From the NCBI GenBank assembly GCA_951813575.1, contig OX638375.1, forward strand, positions 3,053,042 to 3,117,041: DNA of 64,000 nt. The letters run 5' to 3'. The position numbers were made by a program, and so were the translations under genes. Source of the DNA: Candidatus Binatia bacterium. Its GTDB lineage: Bacteria; Desulfobacterota; Binatia; UBA9968; JAJDTQ01. Under the pieces are notes generated by a model, which made no database searches, had not been told where the DNA came from, and saw only the letters and a program-made list of their open reading frames with translations. Below, one piece after another: positions 35,861 to 46,940 of the stretch (position 1 is the first letter of the stretch; each line of letters begins with the position of its first letter).

Positions 35861-37294
35861 ATGACATCCAACGGACCACAAGCGGTTCCGGCCCGCCCCC
35901 GGCTGTTCGGCACCGACGGAATCCGCGGCACCGCCAACCAGGAGCCCATGACGTCGGAAACGTCGCTGAGGCTGGGCCGGGCCATCGCCCACGTGGTCGG
36001 CGGCCACGGCGCAGGCAAGGCCGGGCGTGCCGCCCTGGGACGAAAGCGCACCCACCGGCGGCGTATCCTCATCGGCAAGGACACCCGCCTGTCGGGTTAC
36101 ATGTTCGAGACCGCGCTGGCCTCGGGGATCTGCTCCATGGGGGCGGACGTCCTGCTGGTGGGTCCGTTGCCGACCCCGGCCGTGGCATTCCTCACCCGCA
36201 GCATGCGCGCGGACGCCGGGGTGGTGATCTCGGCATCCCACAACTCCTACCAGGACAACGGCATCAAGTTCTTCTCCAGCGACGGCTTCAAGCTCCCGGA
36301 TGAGTGGGAGCGGCGCATGGAAGACCTGGTCCGGAACGACCAGTACGGCGGGCACCGGCCGGCGGCTACGGATATCGGCAAGGCGTACCGCATCGCCGAC
36401 GCCCTGGGGAGGACCATCGCCTTCCTCAAGAGCGCGTTCCCCGGGCACCTGACGCTGGAAGGCCTGAAGGTCGTGGTGGATTGCGCCAACGGCGCGGCGT
36501 ACCGGGCGGCGCCGGACGTCTTGAGGGAGCTCGGGGCCGAGGTCATTCCGGTGGCGGTGGAGCCCGACGGCACCAACATCAACCTGGATTGCGGCTCGGT
36601 GCACCCGGAGAAGGCCCGGGCGGCGCTCCTGGAGCACGGCGCGGACCTGGCGGTGTGCCTGGACGGAGACGCCGACCGGGCGCTGTTCATCGACGAGAAG
36701 GGCGCGCTGGTGGACGGCGACGAGGTGCTGGCCATGTGCGCCATCGAGATGAAGCGCGCCGGCCGGTTGCCCACCGGCGCCGTGGTGGCGACGGTGATGA
36801 GCAACATGGGGCTCGACCTGGGCCTCCGGGAGCACGGCATCGAGGTCCTCCGTACGGGCATCGGCGACCGCTACGTGGTGGAGGCCATGCGCCAGGGCGG
36901 CCACAACCTCGGCGGCGAGCAGTCCGGGCACCTGGTGTTCCTGGACCACAACACCACGGGCGACGGCTGTCTCACGGCGCTGCAGGTGCTGGCCCTGATG
37001 ATCGAACAGGAGAAGTCCCTGAGCGAGCTTCGCCGCGGCATGGGCAAGCTCCCGCAGGTGGTGGTGAACGTGCCGGTGCGCGAGAAACGTCCGCTCTCCG
37101 AGCTGCTCCGGGCGCGGGCGCGCATCACCGAGTGCGAGCACCTGCTGGACGGCCGGGGCCGGGTCCTGGTGCGCTACTCCGGCACCGAGCCGTTGGCCCG
37201 GGTGATGCTCGAGGGAGATTCGGAGGACGAGATACGGCGGCTGGCCCAAAGCATCGCTGACGCCATCCAGGCCGATCTGGGGGTCCCGGGATGA
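35861..37294 (+). CDS. glmM: Phosphoglucosamine mutase
   Basis: A 477-residue mutase that makes glucosamine-1-phosphate for peptidoglycan and LPS. The opening RLFGTDGIRGTANQEPMT is diagnostic. The phosphoserine is in VISASHNSYQDNGIKFF, the metal loop is LDGDADRAL, and the sugar loop is GGEQSGHLVF. An unusual basic insert, GKAGRAALGRKRTHRR, follows the first domain strand and accounts for the extra length. I start at the ATG after GGAGA. It overlaps pdxJ by ATGA. Confidence 0.94.
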   Translation: MTSNGPQAVPARPRLFGTDGIRGTANQEPMTSETSLRLGRAIAHVVGGHGAGKAGRAALGRKRTHRRRILIGKDTRLSGYMFETALASGICSMGADVLLVGPLPTPAVAFLTRSMRADAGVVISASHNSYQDNGIKFFSSDGFKLPDEWERRMEDLVRNDQYGGHRPAATDIGKAYRIADALGRTIAFLKSAFPGHLTLEGLKVVVDCANGAAYRAAPDVLRELGAEVIPVAVEPDGTNINLDCGSVHPEKARAALLEHGADLAVCLDGDADRALFIDEKGALVDGDEVLAMCAIEMKRAGRLPTGAVVATVMSNMGLDLGLREHGIEVLRTGIGDRYVVEAMRQGGHNLGGEQSGHLVFLDHNTTGDGCLTALQVLALMIEQEKSLSELRRGMGKLPQVVVNVPVREKRPLSELLRARARITECEHLLDGRGRVLVRYSGTEPLARVMLEGDSEDEIRRLAQSIADAIQADLGVPG

Positions 37295-38022
37295 CGCGTC
37301 TCGGAGTGAACGTGGATCACGTGGCCACCGTGCGGCAGGCGCGGATGATCGACATCCCGGATCCGGTGGAGGCGGCGCTGCTGGCGGAGCAGGCGGGCGC
37401 CGAGGTCATCACCGTGCACCTGCGCGAGGACCGCCGGCACATCCAGGAACAAGACGTGGCCCGGCTGCGGCAGCGGCTGACCGCCGCGCTCAACCTCGAG
37501 ATGGCCGGCACCCCGGAAATGACCCGGCAAGCGCTGACGCTCAAACCCGACGATGCCTGTCTCGTGCCCGAGCGGCGGGAGGAGCTGACCACCGAGGGCG
37601 GGCTCGACGTGGTCGCCCATGCGAAACAGCTCCGGGACGTGGTGTCCCGTCTGCGGGACGCGGGGATTCGCGTGAGCCTGTTCGTGGATCCCGACCTGAA
37701 ACAGCTCGAAGCCAGCCGGGAGATGGGCGCCGACGCCGTGGAAATCCACACCGGGTCCTACGCCAACGCCGGCGGGGCACGCCTGGAGCGGGAGCTCGAG
37801 GCGGTGCGCCGGGGCGCGGCGCTGGCGGCGGGCATGGGCCTCGAAGTTCACGGCGGTCACGGCCTCAATGCCGCCAACGTCGCTCCCATCGCGGCCATCG
37901 GAGAGATCGTCGAGCTCAACATCGGGCACAGCATCGTCGCCCGCTCCATCATGGTCGGCATGGTCCAGGCGGTGACGGAGATGAAGGCCCTCATCGCCGA
38001 GGCGGATCGGACCGGTCACTGA
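37291..38022 (+). CDS. pdxJ: Pyridoxine 5'-phosphate synthase
   Basis: A 243-residue TIM barrel catalysing the ring-closure step of vitamin B6 synthesis. LGVNVDHVATVRQAR, VHLREDRRHIQEQD, NLEMAGTPEM, CLVPERREELTTEGGLDV and HGGHGLNAANV are all family blocks. It is translationally coupled to glmM and ends three bases before the NAD(P)H-hydrate repair gene. Confidence 0.95.
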   Translation: MTRLGVNVDHVATVRQARMIDIPDPVEAALLAEQAGAEVITVHLREDRRHIQEQDVARLRQRLTAALNLEMAGTPEMTRQALTLKPDDACLVPERREELTTEGGLDVVAHAKQLRDVVSRLRDAGIRVSLFVDPDLKQLEASREMGADAVEIHTGSYANAGGARLERELEAVRRGAALAAGMGLEVHGGHGLNAANVAPIAAIGEIVELNIGHSIVARSIMVGMVQAVTEMKALIAEADRTGH

Positions 38023-38025
38023 CCT

Positions 38026-39594
38026 ATGTACGCGGTAACCGCGGAGGAGATGCGCCGGCTGGACCATCTCACCATCAACGCCCACGGGGTTCCGAGCCTG
38101 ACCCTCATGGAGCGCGCCGGGCAGGCCGTGGTGGACGTCATCCTCAAGCGCTGGACCCAGTTGGCGAAGCGCGGCGTGCTGGTGGTGGCGGGCAAGGGCA
38201 ACAACGGCGGCGACGGCCTGGTCATCGCACGCCTGTTGAGGGACCGGGAATTTCCGTGCGAGGTGGCGTGCGTGGCCCGGGAGCGGGAGCTGTCGCCGGA
38301 CGCCGCGGCCAACCTCGAGCGCTACCGCACCGGAGGGGGGCTGTTCACGGAGATCCCGCCCGGCGACCTCGAGAGCCTGGGCAAACGCATCCGGGACAAG
38401 GGCCTGCTGGTGGACGCGCTCCTGGGGACCGGGCTGGGAAAGCCGGTGGAGGGATTCCTGGCGGACGTGGTGGAGCTCGTGAACGCGTCGGGCGTTCCCG
38501 TGGTCGCGGTGGACACGCCGTCGGGGCTGGACTCCGACCGGGGCGTCCCCCTGGGGGCAACGGTCCAGGCCGAGGTCACGGTGACCTTCGGCTATCCCAA
38601 GATCGGGCAGGTGGTTTACCCCGGTGCGGTCTACTGCGGCGAGCTGGTGATGGCCGACATCGGCATCCGGCAGGAGGCGGTGGCGGAGGTGGCCCCCTCG
38701 GTGGAGTTGCTGGACCCGGCCGACGTGGTGTGGTTCCTGCCGGGCCGGGCGGAAGACTCGCACAAGGGCAGCTACGGCCATCTGCTGGTGATGGCCGGGT
38801 CGCGGGGAAAGACCGGCGCCGCGGTGCTTTCCTGTCGCGGGGCCATGCGGGTGGGCACCGGACTGGTGACCCTGGCGGCCCCCCGCGGCCTCAACGACGT
38901 CCTGGCCGGGGCCCTGGTGGAGCCCATGACCGAGACGCTTGGGGAGCCGGGCCAGGAGCAGTGGCCGGCGCTGGGAGCCGGTGACTGGGAGGGTCTGGCC
39001 GAGCGCAAGAGCGCGGTGCTGTTCGGCCCCGGCGTAGGCGTCCATGCGTCCGCCCAGAAGACGCTGGATACGCTGCTGGAGCATTGCGGTCTGCCGTGGC
39101 TCATCGACGCCGACGGCCTCAACAACCTGGCGGCGGACGTGAGCCGGCTTCGCGAGGCGCGGGTTGCGCCGGTGCTGACGCCGCACCCGGGGGAGATGAG
39201 CCGCCTGGCCGGAATGAGCACGGCGGAGATCAACGGCGACCGTGTCGGCATCGCACGGGCCTTTGCCGCGGAAAATCGCTGCCACCTGGTCCTCAAGGGC
39301 GCCAGGACGGTGATGGCCACCCCCGACGGGCGGGTGTCCATCAACCCCACCGGCAACTCCGGCATGGCCAGCGGGGGAATGGGCGACGTCCTCGCCGGCA
39401 TCGTGGCGGGGTTTCTGGCCCAGGGGCTGACGCCGGAGGATGCCGTCCGTCTGGGCGTGTATCTCCACGGCCACACCGGCGACCGGGTGGCGGACGACCG
39501 CGGCGGCGTGGGCCTCATCGCGTCGGACGTGGTGGACGAGCTGCCGCGGGCCATCAACGAGCTGCTGCAGATCAAGGAGATGATAGGGCCTTGA
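38026..39594 (+). CDS. nnr: Bifunctional NAD(P)H-hydrate epimerase / ADP-dependent dehydratase
   Basis: A 522-residue fusion that repairs damaged NAD(P)H hydrates. The N-terminal YjeF_N epimerase covers about residues 1-215 (VVAGKGNNGGDGLVIARLL; VAVDTPSGLDSDRG). The C-terminal ribokinase-like dehydratase carries GSYGHLLVMAGSRGKTGAA, LTPHPGEMSRL and GNSGMASGGMGDVLAGI. It belongs to a tight operon; its TGA overlaps the TTG of tsaE. Confidence 0.94.
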   Translation: MYAVTAEEMRRLDHLTINAHGVPSLTLMERAGQAVVDVILKRWTQLAKRGVLVVAGKGNNGGDGLVIARLLRDREFPCEVACVARERELSPDAAANLERYRTGGGLFTEIPPGDLESLGKRIRDKGLLVDALLGTGLGKPVEGFLADVVELVNASGVPVVAVDTPSGLDSDRGVPLGATVQAEVTVTFGYPKIGQVVYPGAVYCGELVMADIGIRQEAVAEVAPSVELLDPADVVWFLPGRAEDSHKGSYGHLLVMAGSRGKTGAAVLSCRGAMRVGTGLVTLAAPRGLNDVLAGALVEPMTETLGEPGQEQWPALGAGDWEGLAERKSAVLFGPGVGVHASAQKTLDTLLEHCGLPWLIDADGLNNLAADVSRLREARVAPVLTPHPGEMSRLAGMSTAEINGDRVGIARAFAAENRCHLVLKGARTVMATPDGRVSINPTGNSGMASGGMGDVLAGIVAGFLAQGLTPEDAVRLGVYLHGHTGDRVADDRGGVGLIASDVVDELPRAINELLQIKEMIGP

Positions 39595-40070
39595 ACGCCA
39601 GCGAGTACCACATCACCACCGGCTCGCCGGAAGAGACCCGGGCGCTCGGTAGGGCGCTGGCGGGACGGCTCCGGGGTGGAGAGATCCTGGGGCTCTCGGG
39701 CGATCTGGGGAGCGGCAAGACCTGCTTCGTGCACGGGTTGGCCGAAGGGCTCGAGGTGGGCGGGAACAGTTGGGTCCGGAGCCCCACCTTCACGCTCATC
39801 AACGAATACGAGGGCCGCCTGCCGGTGGTCCACGTGGACCTCTTCCGCGTCGCCCCGGGACCGGAGATGGAGGACCTGCACCTCGAGGAATACTTCGCCT
39901 CCGGCAGCGTCTGCGTGGTGGAGTGGTTCGAGCGGCTGGACGCGGCCGGGGCCCAGGAGTTCATGGGGGTCCATTTTCGTTACGTGGACGAGGAGCGGCG
40001 GGCGCTGCGCTTCGCGGCCCACGGGCGGCGCTACGGGGAGCTGGTCGCGGCGCTGAAGGAAGCGCGATAG
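39591..40070 (+). CDS. tsaE: tRNA threonylcarbamoyladenosine biosynthesis ATPase TsaE
   Basis: A 159-residue ATPase of the t6A37 tRNA modification complex. The P loop is SGDLGSGKTCFVHG, then SPTFTLINEY and VHVDLFRV, with a late VEWFERL. The start is TTG, overlapping the preceding stop (TTGA), with AAGGAG upstream at good distance. lysC starts immediately after the stop codon. Confidence 0.92.
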   Translation: MNASEYHITTGSPEETRALGRALAGRLRGGEILGLSGDLGSGKTCFVHGLAEGLEVGGNSWVRSPTFTLINEYEGRLPVVHVDLFRVAPGPEMEDLHLEEYFASGSVCVVEWFERLDAAGAQEFMGVHFRYVDEERRALRFAAHGRRYGELVAALKEAR

Positions 40071-41285
40071 ATGGCGTTGATCGTACAGAAATACGGCGGC
40101 ACCTCCGTGGGCATGGTGGAGCGCATCCGCAACGTCGCCCAGCGCGTGGCGGCCGCGCGCCGGCAGGGGAACGACGTGGTGGTGGTGGTGTCGGCCATGT
40201 CGGGCGAGACCAACCGGCTCCTGAACCTGGCCAACCAGGTGTCGGCGCACGTGGACGACCGGGAGATCGACGTGCTGCTGGCGTCGGGGGAGCAGGTCTC
40301 GTGCGCGCTGCTGGCGCTCGCGCTCAAGGACCTGGGACAATCGGCGCGCTCGTTTCTCGGCCATCAGGTGCGCATCGCCACCGACAGCGTACACGGCCGG
40401 GCACGGATCAAGAGCATCGATTCCACCCGCGTCCTGGAGTCGCTGAAGCGCAACGAGGTGGTGGTGGTGGCGGGCTTCCAGGGAGTGGACGAGGCCGACA
40501 ACATCACCACCCTGGGGCGCGGCGGGTCGGATACCAGCGCGGTGGCCATGGCCGCCGCGCTCGGCGCCGCGGTGTGCGAGATCTATACGGACGTGGACGG
40601 GATCTACACCGCCGATCCCTTCGTGTGCCCCAGGGCGCGGAAGCTGGATCGGGTCACGTACGACGAAATGCTGGAGATGGCCAGTCTGGGAGCCCGGGTG
40701 CTGCAGATACGCTCGGTGGAGACGGCGAAAAGGTTCGGCGTCAGGGTGCACCTGCGCTCGAGCTTCAGCGACGTCGAGGGCACCTGGCTGGTAGAGGAGG
40801 ATGAGCAAATGGATTCGGTTCTGGTCTCGGCAGTGACCTGCGACAACGACGAAGCCAAGATCACCATCCGCAGCGTGCCCGACCGCGCCGGGCTGGCCGC
40901 CCAGATCTTCGGCCCCATCGCGGAGGCCGACATCGTGGTGGACATGATCATCCAGAACGCCGGCGAGGACGGCACCACCGACGTCACCTTCACGGTGCCC
41001 AAGAAGGACCACCGAAAGGCCATGGAATTGATTGAAAAAACCGCGCCCTTGATCCAAGCTAAGGGAGTGACCTCCGATACCGGCATCGCCAAGGTGTCGG
41101 TGGTGGGCGTCGGGGTGAGAACGCACGCCGGCGTGGCGGCCAAAATGTTCCAGGCGCTGGCGGAACAGTCGATCAACATCGAGATGATCTCGACCTCCGA
41201 GATCAAGGTGTCGGTGGTGGTGGACGAGAAGGACAGCCGCAGGGCGGTGGATTCGCTGCACGCTTCATTGATCGAAGGCAGGTGA
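40071..41285 (+). CDS. lysC: Aspartate kinase
   Basis: A 404-residue kinase that opens the aspartate pathway to Lys, Thr, Met and Ile. The opening [15 protein letters not shown] is diagnostic, with [29 protein letters not shown] and [12 protein letters not shown] following. Two C-terminal ACT domains (from about residue 265) suggest feedback control by lysine and/or threonine. It abuts tsaE with no gap and is followed by citramalate synthase. Confidence 0.95.
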   Translation: MALIVQKYGGTSVGMVERIRNVAQRVAAARRQGNDVVVVVSAMSGETNRLLNLANQVSAHVDDREIDVLLASGEQVSCALLALALKDLGQSARSFLGHQVRIATDSVHGRARIKSIDSTRVLESLKRNEVVVVAGFQGVDEADNITTLGRGGSDTSAVAMAAALGAAVCEIYTDVDGIYTADPFVCPRARKLDRVTYDEMLEMASLGARVLQIRSVETAKRFGVRVHLRSSFSDVEGTWLVEEDEQMDSVLVSAVTCDNDEAKITIRSVPDRAGLAAQIFGPIAEADIVVDMIIQNAGEDGTTDVTFTVPKKDHRKAMELIEKTAPLIQAKGVTSDTGIAKVSVVGVGVRTHAGVAAKMFQALAEQSINIEMISTSEIKVSVVVDEKDSRRAVDSLHASLIEGR

Positions 41286-41289
41286 GTGC

Positions 41290-42921
41290 ATGAGCGACTT
41301 GTTGTTGTACGATACGACCTTGCGGGACGGGTGCCAGAGCGAGGACGTCTCTTTCAGTCTGAAGGACAAGCTGCGAGTCGCTGAGAGCCTGGCGGAGTTG
41401 GGCATACACTACATTGAGGGCGGTTACCCCGGATCCAACCCCCGCGACGCCGAGTTCTTCAAGGAGGTCGGGAAGCTGAATCTCAGAAAGACCCGTGTGG
41501 CGTCCTTCGGCACCACCCGGAGGCCTTCGGTCAAGCCGGCGCAGGACGCCAGCCTGAAGCTCCTGCTGGCGGCCAAGACCCCGGTGGTGACGCTGGTGGG
41601 CAAGACCTGGGACCTGCACGTGCGGGACGATCTGCGCATCAGCAAGAAGGCCAACCTGGAGGTCATCGCCGATTCCATCGCCTACATGAAGAAGCGCGTC
41701 GACGAGGTGATCTTCGACGCCGAGCATTTCTTCGACGGCTACCGCAACAATCCGGAGTTCGCGCTGGAGTGTCTCCGGGCGGCCGCGGACGGCGGCGCCG
41801 ACTGGATCGTCCTGTGCGACACCAACGGCGGCAACATGCCGGGAGACATCGGCGCGGCGGTGGCCCGGGTCAAGGAAACGGTCAAGACGCCGCTGGGGAT
41901 CCACTGCCACAACGACTGCGAGCTGGCGGTGGCCAACACCATGGTGGCGGTGGAAAACGGGGTCCGGCAGGTCCAGGGCACCATCAACGGCTTCGGCGAG
42001 CGTTGCGGCAACCTGAATCTGTGCTCGGTGCTGCCCAACCTCCAGTTGAAGCAGGGCTACAAGTGTGTCCGGGCGTCGCAGTTGCGCCGGCTGCGGGAGA
42101 TCTCGCATCTCGTGTACGAGCTGGCCAACGTCGTGCCGAGCAAACGGCAGGCCTACGTGGGCGAGAGCGCCTTCGCGCACAAGGGCGGGCTTCACGTCTC
42201 GGGCATCATCAAGAACCGCGAGACCTACGAGCACATCGAGCCGGAGCTGGTGGGCAGCCGCCAGCGCGTGCTGGTGTCGGACCTCTCCGGCCGCAGCAAC
42301 ATCGTCTACAAGGCGCGGGAGTACGATATCGACCTGAACGGCCAGGACCAGGCCGTGCACCAGATCCTCAACCGCATCAAGGAGATGGAGAGCCGGGGCT
42401 ACGAGTTCGAGGCGGCGGAGGCGTCCTTCGAGCTGCTGATCCAGGAGGCGCTGGGACGGAAGAAGCGCAACTTCCGGCTCGACGGGTTCCGGGTCATCGA
42501 CGAGAAGCGGGTGGAGAACGAGCCGCCGCTTTCCGAGGCCACCGTCAAGGTCGAGGTGAACGGCGTGATGGAACACGCCGCCGCCCTGGGCAGCGGTCCG
42601 GTCCATGCGCTGGACCAGGCTCTGCGCAAGGCGCTCACCGGTTTCTTCCCGAACCTGGAGGAGGTGGAGCTCCTGGACTACAAGGTCCGGGTGCTGTCGT
42701 CCGGGGAGGGCACCGGCGCCGCGGTCCGGGTGCTCATCGAGTCGGGCGACGGCCAGACCCACTGGGGCACGGTGGGAGTGTCCCAGAACGTCATAGAGGC
42801 GAGCTGGCAGGCGCTCGTGGACAGCATCGACTACAAGCTCTACAAGGACAGGAAGAGAAAAGGCCACGCGGGGAGGAGCCAGGCCGGGAAAGCCGGGGCC
42901 GCGGCGGCGCCCGCGTCCTGA
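41290..42921 (+). CDS. cimA: (R)-citramalate synthase
   Basis: A 543-residue LeuA-family enzyme that condenses pyruvate with acetyl-CoA, the first step of the threonine-independent isoleucine route. The opening LLLYDTTLRDGCQSEDVSFS distinguishes this group from 2-isopropylmalate synthase; HCHNDCELAVANT carries the metal ligands. A C-terminal LeuA dimer domain starts near residue 400 and should bind isoleucine for feedback. The basic, Ala-rich tail is unremarkable. It sits four bases after lysC, grouping two amino-acid entry enzymes. Confidence 0.93.
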   Translation: MSDLLLYDTTLRDGCQSEDVSFSLKDKLRVAESLAELGIHYIEGGYPGSNPRDAEFFKEVGKLNLRKTRVASFGTTRRPSVKPAQDASLKLLLAAKTPVVTLVGKTWDLHVRDDLRISKKANLEVIADSIAYMKKRVDEVIFDAEHFFDGYRNNPEFALECLRAAADGGADWIVLCDTNGGNMPGDIGAAVARVKETVKTPLGIHCHNDCELAVANTMVAVENGVRQVQGTINGFGERCGNLNLCSVLPNLQLKQGYKCVRASQLRRLREISHLVYELANVVPSKRQAYVGESAFAHKGGLHVSGIIKNRETYEHIEPELVGSRQRVLVSDLSGRSNIVYKAREYDIDLNGQDQAVHQILNRIKEMESRGYEFEAAEASFELLIQEALGRKKRNFRLDGFRVIDEKRVENEPPLSEATVKVEVNGVMEHAAALGSGPVHALDQALRKALTGFFPNLEEVELLDYKVRVLSSGEGTGAAVRVLIESGDGQTHWGTVGVSQNVIEASWQALVDSIDYKLYKDRKRKGHAGRSQAGKAGAAAAPAS

Positions 42922-42975
42922 CCGGAGGGTCCGGGAAGCCCCCTGCCGCGGGGCCGTCCGAAAGTCTCACCGCTC

Positions 42976-43689
42976 ATGTGGAGTATCCTGAAAGAGGACG
43001 TTCAGGTGCCGTTCGAGCGGGACCCCGCCGCGCGGAACCTGGTCGAGGTCCTGGTCAGCTACCCGGGGGTGCACGCGCTGCTGCTCCATCGCTTCGCCCA
43101 CCGGCTGTGGCGCGGCGGCTGGAAGAACCTCGGGCGTTTCGTCAGTCACCTGAGCCGCTTCCTCACCGGCGTCGAGATCCATCCCGGCGCCACCGTGGGC
43201 CGCCGGTTCTTCATCGATCACGGCATGGGGGTGGTCATCGGCGAGACCACGGAGATCGGCGATGACGTGACCCTGTTCCAGGGCGTGACCCTCGGCGGCA
43301 TCAGCCTGCGCAGGGAGAAGCGCCACCCCACGGTGGAGGACTTCGTCGTCATCGGCGCCGGCGCCACCGTGCTGGGCCCGGTGGTGGTGGGACGGAACAG
43401 CAAGATCGGCTCGGGGTCGGTGGTGGTGAAGGACGTGCCGGCCAACGCCACGGTGGTGGGCGTGCCCGGCAAGGTGGTGGAAGGGGACGGCGTGCACCGG
43501 GACCCGATGGAGCAGCAGATCGCCCTGGACCACGACCGGCTGCCCGACCCCATGGCCAAGTCCCTCAACAACCTGGCCGAATACATCCAGCGGCTCGAGA
43601 AACGGGTCAACGAGCTCGATGCCAAGCAGGGCGGGCTGGAACAGCGGCAGCGGGAAGAAGTGGAAGAGCCCCGGCGGTACAAGAACTAG
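42976..43689 (+). CDS. cysE: Serine O-acetyltransferase
   Basis: A 237-residue hexapeptide-repeat enzyme making O-acetylserine for cysteine synthesis. The short N-terminal helical part begins [21 protein letters not shown], and the left-handed helix domain has [33 protein letters not shown] and QGVTLGG. The C-terminal portion after residue 165 is longer than in many bacterial CysE and includes a coiled-coil-like [19 protein letters not shown]-rich gap follows. Confidence 0.93.
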   Translation: MWSILKEDVQVPFERDPAARNLVEVLVSYPGVHALLLHRFAHRLWRGGWKNLGRFVSHLSRFLTGVEIHPGATVGRRFFIDHGMGVVIGETTEIGDDVTLFQGVTLGGISLRREKRHPTVEDFVVIGAGATVLGPVVVGRNSKIGSGSVVVKDVPANATVVGVPGKVVEGDGVHRDPMEQQIALDHDRLPDPMAKSLNNLAEYIQRLEKRVNELDAKQGGLEQRQREEVEEPRRYKN

Positions 43690-43735
43690 GAGACAGCGCA
43701 GGCCCTGCCCCCAACCGCCTGGACCCCGGAGCCTG

Positions 43736-43793
43736 CCCCGGACTTGATCCGGGGTCAAGCCCGGGGTGACGCCCGGGTCAAGCCCGGGGTGAC
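43736..43793. repeat. REP cluster: palindrome plus two direct repeats
   Basis: A CCCCGGA/TCCGGGG hairpin with CTTGA loop is followed by two 17-base direct repeats of GTCAAGCCCGGGGTGAC, six bases apart. They belong to the same family as the palindrome at 17.4 kb. Confidence 0.75.
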
Positions 43794-43819
43794 GGGGCGG
43801 GGGACAGAAGGACAGTGTC

Positions 43820-44893
43820 GTGAAGGCATCAGCGGACAGAAGAGTGGCGGTTGCCATGAGCGGAGGCGTGGACAGCTCCGTGGCCGCCGGCCTCCTGGTG
43901 GAGCAGGGCTACCAGGTGGTGGGGGTGTCGCTGCGTCTTTGGGAGGGCCGGAACCTGGGTCCGCGCAACTGTTCGGACCACCGGGGCGCGGGAGAGGTGG
44001 CGGCGCTGCTGGGCATTCCGCACACGGTGCTGGACGAGCGGACGGCTTTCCGCAAGGCGGTGGTGGCGCCCTTCGCCCGGAGCTACCTGGATGGCGCCAC
44101 GCCCAATCCCTGCGTCGCCTGCAATCGCCAGTTCAAGATCGAGAAGCTGCTGGCGTGGGCCGAGGCCAGGGGCATTTCCCGCGTGGCCACGGGCCACTAC
44201 GCCCGCATCAGGCGGCAGTCCGGCGGGGCCTCGTTGCTGCGCGGGTCGGACCGCAACAAGGACCAGTCGTACTTTCTGTTCGCGCTTTCGCCGCGCCAGC
44301 TCGAGCACACCGAGTTTCCCCTGGGAGAGCTTCACAAGGAGGCGGTGCGCGCCAAGGCCCGGGAGATGGGCCTTCCGGTGGCCGAGCGGCCGGAGAGCCA
44401 GGACATCTGCCTCGGCGACCACCGTGCGGTGGTGGAGTCCTTCGCCCGGCCGGACCAGCTCGGCTCCGGCGAGATCGTGGACAGCCGCGGGAACGTCCTG
44501 GGGCGTCACGACGGGGTTCACGGGTTCACCGTGGGACAGAGAAGGGGGCTCGGCCTCGCCGCGCCGGAGCCGTTGTACGTGCTCCGCATCGACGCCGAAC
44601 AAAGACGCGTGGTGGTGGGGCCGCGGGAAGCGCTGACCACTCCGTCCTTTACCGCCGGCCGCCTGAACTGGCTCGGGACGCCGCCGGCCGGGGAGGCCGC
44701 TGCCGAGGTGCAGATACGGTACCGCTCGAAGCCGGTTCCGTGCACGCTGCGGCCCCTGGACGGCCATGGGATCGAGGTGCGCCCCGACGAGCCGCTGCCG
44801 TCCGTGACCCCGGGCCAGGCGGCGGTCTTCTATCGTGACGATCAGGTGCTCGGGGGCGGCTGGATCGACAAGGCGCCGCCGCCGTTGTCCTGA
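43820..44893 (+). CDS. mnmA: tRNA 2-thiouridylase
   Basis: A 357-residue enzyme that 2-thiolates U34 of Lys, Glu and Gln tRNAs. The PP-loop is VAMSGGVDSSVAAGLL. The two active-site cysteines are in GATPNPCVACN and SQDICLGDH, the latter with Leu where Phe is common. The C-terminal beta domain has HDGVHGFTVGQRRGLG. The start is GTG, with no strong ribosome binding site. It begins a run of tRNA- and RNA-modifying genes (mtaB and rnc follow). Confidence 0.94.
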   Translation: MKASADRRVAVAMSGGVDSSVAAGLLVEQGYQVVGVSLRLWEGRNLGPRNCSDHRGAGEVAALLGIPHTVLDERTAFRKAVVAPFARSYLDGATPNPCVACNRQFKIEKLLAWAEARGISRVATGHYARIRRQSGGASLLRGSDRNKDQSYFLFALSPRQLEHTEFPLGELHKEAVRAKAREMGLPVAERPESQDICLGDHRAVVESFARPDQLGSGEIVDSRGNVLGRHDGVHGFTVGQRRGLGLAAPEPLYVLRIDAEQRRVVVGPREALTTPSFTAGRLNWLGTPPAGEAAAEVQIRYRSKPVPCTLRPLDGHGIEVRPDEPLPSVTPGQAAVFYRDDQVLGGGWIDKAPPPLS

Positions 44894-44915
44894 CCGCCAC
44901 AGTTCGCGGAATACC

Positions 44916-46213
<1,298 letters not shown>

Positions 46214-46220
<7 letters not shown>

Positions 46221-46918
46221 CGGCGGATTCCTCGGAGCTGGAACAGCTCCAGAACGCTGTCGGCTACCGCTTCCGGGACCCGGCGCTGTTGAACCGCTGC
46301 CTCACCCACGTCTCCTGCGGCGGCGGCATGGACGCCCACAACGAATCCCTGGAATTCCTGGGGGACGCGGTCCTGGGTCTCGCCATCAGCGACCTGCTCA
46401 TGCGGCGGTTCCCGGAACGGAGCGAGGGAGACCTGTCGCGCATGCGCGCGTCGCTGGTGAACCGGCGGGTGCTGGCGGAGAAGGCGCGCCTGCTGCGGGT
46501 GGGCGCGGTGCTCCGCGTGGGAAAGGGCGAGGAGCGCACCGGCGGCCGGCACAAGGAGTCCATCCTGGCGTCTTCGCTGGAGGCGCTGCTGGGCGGCATC
46601 TACTGGGAGGCCGGCTACGAGGCGGTAAAACCCGTGGTGGAGAACCATTTCGTGGCGGACCTGGATGACGGCGCGCTGGGGCTCGACGACTACAAGACCC
46701 GCCTCCAGGAGGTGACCCAGCGCCTCTACCGCGTCCCTCCCAGCTACCGGCTGGTGCGGGAATCCGGCCCGAGCCACGACAAGTACTTCGAGACCGAGAT
46801 CCGGGTGGACGGCCATCTGGTGGGCCAGGGAGAGGGCCGGAGCAAGAAGCAGTCCGAACAGGAAGCGGCGCGGCGCGCCCTGGAGATGCTGCAGGCGCAG
46901 ATCCAGGGGCAACAGTAG
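46214..46918 (+). CDS. rnc: Ribonuclease III
   Basis: A 234-residue double-strand-specific RNase that matures rRNA and some mRNAs. The catalytic signature is HNESLEFLGDAVLGLAISDLL, with the second acidic block at SSLEALLGGIYWEAG. A C-terminal double-stranded RNA-binding domain spans about residues 155-225 (DYKTRLQEVTQ; GEGRSKKQSEQEAARRAL). Its ATG lies inside the 3' end of mtaB, so expression is coupled. Confidence 0.95.
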
Positions 46919-46940
46919 CCCCCGGCTTCACGTCCCCGAC

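Noticed and set aside
43820..44893. Truncated mnmA because of an altered SQDIC motif
   Set aside because: SQDICLGD keeps the active-site Cys; Leu for Phe is a mild change and the length is normal.
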